DNA of 64,000 nucleotides from Streptomyces lateritius (GTDB lineage Bacteria > Actinomycetota > Actinomycetes > Streptomycetales > Streptomycetaceae): positions 235,552 through 299,551 of the forward strand of contig NZ_BMTO01000008.1 in NCBI RefSeq assembly GCF_014649715.1, written 5' to 3'. This document shows, piece after piece, positions 57,545 through 64,000 of this stretch. The position numbers and the translations under genes were made by a program. Below the pieces are notes generated by a model that worked only from the letters and a program-made list of their open reading frames with translations, did not search any database and had not been told where the DNA came from. The stretch's first letter is position 1. Each line of letters starts with the position of its first letter.

Positions 57545-60141
57545 CGGCGCTCCGGACGCGGGCGGCCACAGCGCCCGTACCCTCGGCCGCCGGTGGGACG
57601 GACGAACGCATGGCTCCCGGGGCCTCCGTGCGCGGCGGCGGGACGGACCATCACGTGGGGGACGTGACCTCCGCGCCGGACGGCGGGGCAGACGAATCCG
57701 TGCGGGCCGTGACCTCCGTGCCGGTCGACGGGGCAGACGAATCCGTGCGGCCCGTGACCTCCGTGCCCGGCGGCGGGACGGACCATCACGTGGGGGACGT
57801 GACCTCCGCGCCGGTCGGCGGGACGGCCGGGCCGGTGGGGAGCGGTTCGCGGGCCGGACGGGCGCGGGCCGAAGGGCCGTTGCTGCTCGGGGTGCGGCAT
57901 CACGGGCCCGGGTCCGCGCGGGCCGTGCGCGCGGCGCTCGACGACCGGCGGCCCGCGGCCGTGCTGATCGAGGGGCCGCCCGAGGCGGACGGCCTCGTGG
58001 AGCTGGCCGCCGACCAGGCGATGCGGCCCCCCGTCGCGCTGCTCGCGCACGCCGTGGACGACCCCGGGCGGTCCGCCTTCTGGCCGTTCGCCGCGTTCTC
58101 GCCCGAATGGGTGGCGATCCGCTGGGCCCTGGCCCACGGCGCCGCCGTCCGCTTCATCGACCTCCCCGCCGCCCACACGCTCGCCGCCACTGACCCCACC
58201 TGGGGCGACGGGGACGAGGAGCTGCACCCGGAGCTGCGGATCGACCCGGTCGCCGAACTCGCGGACGCCGCCGGGTACGACGACCCCGAGCGCTGGTGGG
58301 AGGACGTGATCGAGCTCCGCGGCGCGACCGCCTCCGCCGACCCCACCGCCCCGTTCGCGGCGCTCGCCGAGGCCATGGGCTCCCTGCGGGAGACCCACGG
58401 CCACGGCGGCCACGCCCGCGACCTCGTGCGCGAGGCGCACATGCGCCTCCGACTCCGCGCCGCCCGCAAGGAGTTCGGGGACGACGACGTGGCCGTCGTC
58501 TGCGGCGCCTGGCACGTGCCCGCGCTGGCCCGGAAGACCACCGCCACCGCGGACCGCGCACTGCTCAAGGGCCTGCCCAAGGTGAAGACCGGGATGACGT
58601 GGGTCCCCTGGACCCACCGCCGGCTCGCCCGGCGCTCGGGGTACGGCGCCGGCATCGACGCGCCCGGCTGGTACGAGCACCTCTTCGCCGTCCTCGACCG
58701 CCCCGTCGAACGCTGGATGACCAAGGTCGCCGGCCTCCTCAGGGCGGAGGACCGACTGGTCTCTCCGGCCCACGTCATCGAGTCCGTCCGGCTGGCCGAG
58801 ACCCTCGCCGCGATGCGCGGCAGACCGCTCGCGGGGCTCGGCGAGACCACCGACGCCGTCCGGGCCGTGATGTGCGACGGCTCCGACGTTCCGCTCGACC
58901 TCGTCCGCGACCGGCTCGTCGTCGGCGACATCCTCGGCGAGGTCCCGGCCGACGCCCCCGCCGTACCGCTCCAGCGCGACCTGGACCGGCTCCAGCGCGG
59001 CCTGCGGCTCAAACCCGAGGCCGTGGAGCGGGAGGTGGGGCTCGACCTGCGCAAGGAGAACGACGCCGCCCGCAGCCGGCTGCTCCACCGGCTGCGGCTC
59101 CTCTCCGTCGGCTGGGGGGAGCCGGTCGCCGGACGCGGAAGCACCGGCACCTTCCGGGAGAGCTGGCGGCTGCGCTGGGAGCCCGAACTGCACGTCAGGG
59201 TCGCCGAAGCCGGCGTCTGGGGCACCACGGTCGCCTCCGCCGCCACCGCCAGGGCCGAGAGCCGCGCCCTGGAGGCCACCTCCCTCGCCGACGTGACCTC
59301 TCTCGCCGAGCAGTGCCTGCTCGCCGGCCTCGGCGAGGCCCTTCCCGTCGTCATGACGGCCCTCGCCGACCGGGCCGCGCTCGACACCGACGTCGGCCAC
59401 CTCGCCCAGGCCCTGCCCGCCCTCGCCCGCTCCCTGCGCTACGGAGACGTACGCGCCACGGACACGGCCGCTCTCGCCGAGGTCGCGGCCGGGCTCGCCG
59501 AGCGGATCCGGGTCGGACTACCGCCCGCCTGCACCGGGCTCGACGCCGACGCCGCCGTCGACATGCGCGGCCACCTCGACGCCGTCCACACCGCCCTCGC
59601 CCTGCTCCCCGACAACGCCGGGCTGACCGACCGCTGGGCGCGGGCGCTGCGCGGGCTCGCCGGCCGCGACAGCGTGCCCGGAGTGATCCGTGGCCGGGCC
59701 GCCCGGCTGCTCCTCGACGAGGGGCGGCTCGACGAGGACGAGGCGGCCCGCCTCATGGGCCTCGCCCTCTCGCCCGCGACCCCGCCCGCCGACGCCGCCG
59801 CCTGGATCGAGGGCTTCGTCGGCGGCGCCTCCGGAGGAGGCATGCTCCTCGTCCACGACGAGCGCCTGCTCGCGCTGGTCGACGCCTGGCTGACCGGTGT
59901 GACGGGGGAGGCCTTCATCGACGTGCTGCCGCTGCTGCGCCGCACGTTCTCCGCGTACGAAACGGGTGTGCGACGCACCCTCGGCGAGCTCGTCGCCCGT
60001 GGCCCGTCCGCCGCCACGGCCCGCCCGCAGGCCGGAACGCCGGGCTTCGCCGTCCACCTCGACGAGGAGCGGGCCGACGCGGTGCTCCCCGTGCTGCGCA
60101 TGCTGCTCGGAGTCGACGACCTCGTGGGGGCGGGGACATGA
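57541..60141 (+). CDS. DUF5682 family protein (YehM-like) with N-terminal tandem repeat
   Basis: 866 residues. Residues 20-94 are five tandem 15-residue units (for example TDHHVGDVTSAPDGG and ADESVRAVTSVPVDG) encoded by a 45-bp repeat. The conserved DUF5682 part starts near residue 110 with LLLGVRHHGPGSARAV and LIEGPPEADGLVELA, then VAVVCGAWHVPAL, patterns that recall TraB/EreA-type hydrolases (my inference). The GTG at 57541 overlaps the MoxR stop (GTGA), and the VWA gene start overlaps this stop (ATGA). Tight coupling supports a complex of the three products. The biochemical function is unknown. Confidence 0.88.
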   Translation: MTALRTRAATAPVPSAAGGTDERMAPGASVRGGGTDHHVGDVTSAPDGGADESVRAVTSVPVDGADESVRPVTSVPGGGTDHHVGDVTSAPVGGTAGPVGSGSRAGRARAEGPLLLGVRHHGPGSARAVRAALDDRRPAAVLIEGPPEADGLVELAADQAMRPPVALLAHAVDDPGRSAFWPFAAFSPEWVAIRWALAHGAAVRFIDLPAAHTLAATDPTWGDGDEELHPELRIDPVAELADAAGYDDPERWWEDVIELRGATASADPTAPFAALAEAMGSLRETHGHGGHARDLVREAHMRLRLRAARKEFGDDDVAVVCGAWHVPALARKTTATADRALLKGLPKVKTGMTWVPWTHRRLARRSGYGAGIDAPGWYEHLFAVLDRPVERWMTKVAGLLRAEDRLVSPAHVIESVRLAETLAAMRGRPLAGLGETTDAVRAVMCDGSDVPLDLVRDRLVVGDILGEVPADAPAVPLQRDLDRLQRGLRLKPEAVEREVGLDLRKENDAARSRLLHRLRLLSVGWGEPVAGRGSTGTFRESWRLRWEPELHVRVAEAGVWGTTVASAATARAESRALEATSLADVTSLAEQCLLAGLGEALPVVMTALADRAALDTDVGHLAQALPALARSLRYGDVRATDTAALAEVAAGLAERIRVGLPPACTGLDADAAVDMRGHLDAVHTALALLPDNAGLTDRWARALRGLAGRDSVPGVIRGRAARLLLDEGRLDEDEAARLMGLALSPATPPADAAAWIEGFVGGASGGGMLLVHDERLLALVDAWLTGVTGEAFIDVLPLLRRTFSAYETGVRRTLGELVARGPSAATARPQAGTPGFAVHLDEERADAVLPVLRMLLGVDDLVGAGT
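57598..57822 (+). repeat. 45-bp tandem repeat (five units) inside the DUF5682 gene
   Basis: Units at 57598, 57643, 57688, 57733 and 57778, each 45 bp and in frame. Units 2 and 5 share a 46-bp identical block (57634-57679 and 57769-57814); units 3 and 4 are nearly identical (57684 onward and 57729 onward). Unit 1 is degenerate. The length keeps the reading frame open in any copy number. Confidence 0.9.
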
Positions 60142-61379
60142 ACGAAGGAACGGCGATCAGCCCAACGGCGATCAAGGGAAGCGTGGTGGACGGGACAGGG
60201 CACGACGAGCGGCTGCGGCGCTGGCGCCTCGTCCTCGGCGGCGGCGAGGCGGACGGCACGGGCCGCTCCCTCGCCGGAACGGACGCGGCGATGGACGGGG
60301 CCCTGACGGCGCTCTACGGACGCGGCAGGACCACGCCTGAGGGGCGCGACCGCTCCGGCGGGCTCGGCGGCTCGGCCCCCTCGGTGGCCCGCTGGCTCGG
60401 TGACATCCGGACGTACTTCCCCCGCTCCGTCGTCCAGATCATGCAGCGCGACGCCATCGACCGCCTCGGGCTCTCCACCCTGCTCCTGGAACCCGAGATG
60501 CTGGAGGCGGTCGAGGCGGACGTCCACCTCGTCGGCACCCTCCTCTCGCTCCACAAGGCCATGCCGGAGACGACCAGGGAGACGGCGCGCGCGGTCGTCC
60601 GCAAGGTCGTGGACGACCTGGAGAAGCGCCTGGCCACCCGCACCCGCGCGACCCTCACCGGCGCGCTCGACCGCTCGGCCCGGATCAGCCGCCCCCGCCA
60701 CCGGGACATCGACTGGGACCGCACGATCCGCGCCAACCTCAAGAACTACCTGCCCGAGCACCGCACGGTCGTCCCCGAACGGCTCATCGGCCACGGCCGC
60801 GCGTCCCGGGCGGTGAAGAAGGACGTCGTGCTCTGCGTCGACCAGTCCGGCTCCATGGCCGCCTCGGTGGTGTACGCGTCGGTCTTCGGCGCGGTCCTCG
60901 CCTCGATGCGGTCGATCGCGACCCGGCTCGTCGTCTTCGACACGGCGGTCGTCGACCTGACCGATCAGCTCGACGACCCGGTGGACGTCCTCTTCGGCAC
61001 CCAGCTCGGCGGCGGCACCGACATCAACCGCGCCCTCGCCTACTGCCAGGCGCGGATCACCCGCCCCGCGGACACCGTCGTCGTCCTCATCAGCGACCTC
61101 TACGAAGGAGGGATACGCGACGAGATGCTCAAGCGGGTCGCGGCGATGAAGACGTCCGGCGTCCAGTTCGTCGCCCTCCTCGCGCTCTCCGACGAGGGAG
61201 CCCCCGCCTACGACCGCGAGCACGCGGCCGCCCTCGCCGCGCTCGGCGCTCCGGCGTTCGCCTGCACCCCCGACCTCTTCCCCGAGGTCATGGCCGCCGC
61301 CATCGAGAAACGGCCCCTGCCCCAGCCGGCCGTGACGGAGGAGGGGACGACCCCCCGCGACAGGCCGGAGCCCACCTGA
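60138..61379 (+). CDS. VWA domain-containing protein (YehP-like)
   Basis: 413 residues. The C-terminal half (about 230-400) is a von Willebrand A domain with a canonical MIDAS motif (DQSGSMAAS), Thr in GGGTDINRALAYCQ and Asp in LISDLYEGG. The N-terminal half is helical (RDAIDRLGLSTLLLEPEML). It is the partner of the MoxR ATPase two genes upstream, acting as substrate adaptor or metal-dependent effector. The ATG overlaps the DUF5682 stop by 4 bp, and it ends the operon. There is no signal peptide or membrane helix, so it is cytoplasmic. Confidence 0.92.
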   Translation: MNEGTAISPTAIKGSVVDGTGHDERLRRWRLVLGGGEADGTGRSLAGTDAAMDGALTALYGRGRTTPEGRDRSGGLGGSAPSVARWLGDIRTYFPRSVVQIMQRDAIDRLGLSTLLLEPEMLEAVEADVHLVGTLLSLHKAMPETTRETARAVVRKVVDDLEKRLATRTRATLTGALDRSARISRPRHRDIDWDRTIRANLKNYLPEHRTVVPERLIGHGRASRAVKKDVVLCVDQSGSMAASVVYASVFGAVLASMRSIATRLVVFDTAVVDLTDQLDDPVDVLFGTQLGGGTDINRALAYCQARITRPADTVVVLISDLYEGGIRDEMLKRVAAMKTSGVQFVALLALSDEGAPAYDREHAAALAALGAPAFACTPDLFPEVMAAAIEKRPLPQPAVTEEGTTPRDRPEPT

Positions 61380-61814
61380 CACATCCCTCCCGACCTGACA
61401 CAGGTGCGGAATCCCTCCGGCACTGCGGAATCCGTCGCCACACCGCCGTTCGGCGGGATGCCGCTCAACCGACTGAGGCCCATATCACATCCGTTCCCCC
61501 GGCCCCCTCACCCCGGGGCCGGGCGCGTCGTGAGGTCCGCGAAGCCCGGGCGCCGCCTGGTACTCGGCTTCGCCCACCCCCAGGCCGGACCCCTACGGAC
61601 CGCCCCGTACCGCCTACGATCTGTGACCCGTATCACCGCTCGGGTGTGAGCTGCGATTTAGGGACCCACGTCCCTCGGGGATAACCTGCGAGACGGACAT
61701 GCCGCGTCCACGGACACCGTGTACGCCTCCCTTGTGACAGCGCAGTCACGTTGCCCTTCGCGGCACGCCCACGCAGACAACGAACCGCGATCATCAGAAA
61801 AGGGACGGACGCGC
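61380..61814 (+). other. Gap between the VWA operon and sucC
   Basis: 435 bp without a credible gene. A small hairpin AGGGAC-CCAC-GTCCCT lies at about 61660-61675, and possible -10 elements are TACGAT (61615-61620) and ATAACC (61681-61686). No -35 stands out. It must hold the end of the VWA operon and the sucCD promoter. Confidence 0.5.
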
Positions 61815-62993
61815 GTGGACCTGTTCGAGTACCAGGCGAGGGACCTCTTCGCCAAGCACGGTGTACCGGTGCTGGCCGGTGAAGTCATCGACACGCCTGA
61901 GGCGGCGCGCGAGGCCACCGAGCGTCTTGGCGGCAAGTCGGTCGTCAAGGCGCAGGTGAAGGTCGGCGGCCGCGGCAAGGCCGGCGGCGTGAAGCTGGCC
62001 GCCACCCCGGACGAGGCCGTCGCCCGCGCGACGGACATCCTCGGGATGGACATCAAGGGCCACACGGTCCACAAGGTGATGATCGCGGAGACCGCTCCGG
62101 AAATCCTCGAGGAGTACTACGTCTCGTACCTCCTCGACCGCACCAACCGCACCTTCCTGGCCATGGCCTCGGTGCAGGGCGGCATGGACATCGAGGAGGT
62201 CGCGGAGAAGACCCCCGAGGCCCTCGCGAAGGTCCCGGTCGACTCCAACACCGGTGTGACCATCGAGAAGGCCCGCGAGATCGTGGCCCAGGCGAAGTTC
62301 CCGGCCGACGTGGCCGAGAAGGTCGCCGAGGTCATGGTGACCCTGTGGGACACCTTCGTCGCCGAGGACGCGCTCCTCGTCGAGGTCAACCCGCTGGCCA
62401 AGGTCGCCTCCGGCGACATCCTGGCCCTGGACGGCAAGGTGTCTCTCGACGAGAACGCCGACTTCCGTCAGCCCGACCACGAGGCGCTCGAGGACAAGGC
62501 CGCAGCCAACCCGCTCGAGGCTGCCGCCAAGGCCAAGAACCTCAACTACGTCAAGCTCGACGGCGAGGTCGGCATCATCGGCAACGGCGCCGGCCTGGTC
62601 ATGTCGACCCTGGACGTCGTCGCGTACGCCGGTGAGAACCACGGCGGCGTGAAGCCGGCCAACTTCCTCGACATCGGCGGCGGCGCCTCCGCCGAGGTCA
62701 TGGCGAACGGCCTGGAGATCATCCTGGGCGACCCGGACGTCAAGTCCGTGTTCGTCAACGTCTTCGGCGGCATCACCGCCTGTGACGAGGTCGCCAACGG
62801 CATCGTCCAGGCTCTCGAGCTCCTCGCCTCCAAGGGCGAAGAGGTCACCAAGCCGCTGGTCGTGCGCCTCGACGGCAACAACGCGGAGCTGGGTCGCAAG
62901 ATCCTGTCGGACGCGAACCACCCGCTCGTGCAGCGCGTGGACACCATGGACGGCGCGGCCGACAAGGCCGCCGAGCTCGCGGCTGCGAAGTAA
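61815..62993 (+). CDS. sucC: Succinate-CoA ligase (ADP-forming) subunit beta
   Basis: 392 residues, full length. With SucD it interconverts succinyl-CoA and succinate with ADP/ATP in the TCA cycle. The N-terminal ATP-grasp domain begins DLFEYQARDLFAKHGVPV; KAQVKVGGRGKAGGV contacts nucleotide. The C-terminal ligase domain includes NGAGLVMSTLDVVAYAG and GGIT. The start is GTG 61815 with AGGGA upstream; an earlier ATG would add 32 residues with no family match. It forms an operon with sucD, 20 bp downstream. Confidence 0.97.
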   Translation: MDLFEYQARDLFAKHGVPVLAGEVIDTPEAAREATERLGGKSVVKAQVKVGGRGKAGGVKLAATPDEAVARATDILGMDIKGHTVHKVMIAETAPEILEEYYVSYLLDRTNRTFLAMASVQGGMDIEEVAEKTPEALAKVPVDSNTGVTIEKAREIVAQAKFPADVAEKVAEVMVTLWDTFVAEDALLVEVNPLAKVASGDILALDGKVSLDENADFRQPDHEALEDKAAANPLEAAAKAKNLNYVKLDGEVGIIGNGAGLVMSTLDVVAYAGENHGGVKPANFLDIGGGASAEVMANGLEIILGDPDVKSVFVNVFGGITACDEVANGIVQALELLASKGEEVTKPLVVRLDGNNAELGRKILSDANHPLVQRVDTMDGAADKAAELAAAK

Positions 62994-63013
62994 GGGACGA
63001 GGTCAAGCACACC

Positions 63014-63898
63014 ATGGCTATCTTCCTCACCAAGGACAGCAAGGTCATCGTCCAGGGCATGACCGGTGCCACGGGCATGAAGCACACCAAGCTCATGCTG
63101 GGTGACGGCACCAACATCGTCGGTGGCGTCAACCCGCGCAAGGCCGGCACGTCCGTCGACTTCGACGGCACCGAGGTCCCGGTCTTCGGCTCCGTCGCCG
63201 AGGCGATGGAGAAGACGGGCGCGGACGTCTCCGTTCTCTTCGTCCCGCCGGCCTTCGCCAAGGCCGCCGTGGTCGAGGCGATCGATGCCGAGATCCCGCT
63301 GGCCGTCGTGATCACCGAGGGCATCGCCGTCCACGACTCCGCCGCCTTCTGGGCGTACGCGCAGGCGAAGGGCAACAAGACCCGGATCATCGGCCCCAAC
63401 TGCCCCGGTCTCATCACCCCCGGCCAGTCCAACGCCGGCATCATCCCGGGCGACATCACGAAGCCGGGCCGCATCGGCCTGGTCTCGAAGTCCGGCACGC
63501 TGACGTACCAGATGATGTACGAGCTCCGTGACATCGGCTTCTCGTCCGCCGTCGGCATCGGTGGCGACCCGGTCATCGGTACGACGCACATCGACGCCCT
63601 CGCGGCGTTCGAGGCCGACCCGGAGACCGACCTCATCGTCATGATCGGCGAGATCGGCGGCGACGCCGAGGAGCGTGCGGCCGACTTCATCGCGAAGAAC
63701 GTCTCGAAGCCGGTCGTCGGCTACGTCGCGGGCTTCACCGCGCCCGAGGGCAAGACCATGGGCCACGCCGGCGCCATCGTCTCCGGCTCTTCCGGCACCG
63801 CACAGGCCAAGAAGGAAGCCCTGGAGGCCGCGGGCGTCAAGGTCGGCAAGACGCCGACCGAGACGGCCAAGCTGGCGCGCGCGATCCTCGCGGGCTGA
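63014..63898 (+). CDS. sucD: Succinate-CoA ligase (ADP-forming) subunit alpha
   Basis: 294 residues, complete. It carries the CoA-binding Rossmann domain (VIVQGMTGATGMKHTKLML) and the ligase domain with the phospho-histidine in GKTMGHAGAIVSG. It forms a heteromer with SucC. AGGGACGAGG lies in the gap before the ATG at 63014. It is the last gene of the sucCD operon, followed by a large hairpin at the window edge. Confidence 0.97.
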   Translation: MAIFLTKDSKVIVQGMTGATGMKHTKLMLGDGTNIVGGVNPRKAGTSVDFDGTEVPVFGSVAEAMEKTGADVSVLFVPPAFAKAAVVEAIDAEIPLAVVITEGIAVHDSAAFWAYAQAKGNKTRIIGPNCPGLITPGQSNAGIIPGDITKPGRIGLVSKSGTLTYQMMYELRDIGFSSAVGIGGDPVIGTTHIDALAAFEADPETDLIVMIGEIGGDAEERAADFIAKNVSKPVVGYVAGFTAPEGKTMGHAGAIVSGSSGTAQAKKEALEAAGVKVGKTPTETAKLARAILAG

Positions 63899-63954
63899 GC
63901 TTTCGGCTACGCGTACGCGTTCCGGTACGACCACTGGCACGCATACGCAAAGGA

Positions 63955-64000
63955 GTGGGCCCCGCCCCCTCCCGGGAAACCGGGCGGGGGCGGGGCCCAC
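63955..64000. terminator. Terminator after sucCD
   Basis: A 15-bp outer stem (63955-63969 with 63986-64000), one mismatch, then five more pairs around a GAAA loop. It ends exactly at the window edge and may extend further. Confidence 0.9.

Noticed and set aside
1..64000. CRISPR arrays, prophage genes, toxin-antitoxin pairs, biosynthetic gene cluster cores, tRNA or rRNA genes
   Set aside because: Looked for throughout; no direct-repeat array, integrase, phage structural gene, PKS/NRPS module or tRNA-like cloverleaf was recognised by eye.

Overview
The window is a 64 kb stretch of Streptomyces chromosome. The evidence is very high GC with strong third-position GC bias, frequent GTG starts and 4-bp start/stop overlaps, the developmental pair whiD/bldM, two CIRCE elements in front of groES-groEL1, and a gene order that I recognise from S. 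coelicolor (roughly the groES to sucD interval). The species cannot be named from this alone. I see no tRNA, rRNA, prophage, insertion sequence or CRISPR array. Most of it is conserved core chromosome, with lineage-specific interruptions.

Layout. 0-1 kb: end of a polysaccharide deacetylase gene and a tiny lipoprotein. 1-3.3 kb: HrcA/CIRCE-controlled groES-groEL1. 3.3-11.5 kb: a carbohydrate uptake locus (ABC substrate-binding protein, two permeases without an ATPase, hydroxyacid dehydrogenase, SnoaL-like protein, DeoR/LacI-hybrid regulator, divergent DUF2264 protein). Two identical operator-like palindromes lie in its regulatory gaps. 11.5-14 kb: SDR, MOSC and a leaderless LysR regulator. 14-19.3 kb: the actinobacterial core block whiD - bldM - ECF sigma (SigD/ShbA type) - guaB - guaB3. 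bldM carries a textbook SigBldN promoter and guaB a SigR-type promoter. 19.4-22.6 kb: a nucleotide-sugar dehydrogenase homologue without its catalytic Cys and Glu, then glpD. 23-30 kb: three receptor Ser/Thr kinases in a row, the middle one a pseudokinase. 30-33.7 kb: succinic semialdehyde dehydrogenase and a GMC oxidoreductase.

33.7-34.5 kb has no convincing gene but several terminator-like hairpins. 34.5-36.7 kb: chorismate mutase, preceded by an apparent leader peptide and attenuator, divergent from guaA. 36.8-39.9 kb: class II aldolase-like protein, two membrane proteins and an overlapping antisense membrane gene. 39.9-43.5 kb: a LiaFSR-like envelope-stress set (PspC/LiaF-like protein divergent from a PspC histidine kinase and its response regulator), separated by a dispersed repeat element. 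43.6-51 kb: two NlpC/P60 hydrolases, a membrane protein, pcrA helicase and an M23 peptidase with an odd repetitive cytoplasmic tail. 51-52.6 kb: lipase and icmB. 52.6-61.4 kb: a five-gene MoxR/VWA/SWIM/DUF5682/DUF5691 locus resembling E. coli yehLMPQ, with an MmpS-like lipoprotein between its two arms. 61.8-64 kb: sucC-sucD.

The items most worth a second look are: the leader peptide plus terminator ahead of chorismate mutase; the degenerate nucleotide-sugar dehydrogenase; the duplicated operator of the sugar locus; the repeat element and its deleted relic; the kinase/pseudokinase triad with a shared ectodomain; the MoxR-VWA locus with a 45-bp tandem repeat inside DUF5682; and the gene-less, hairpin-rich interval at 34 kb.
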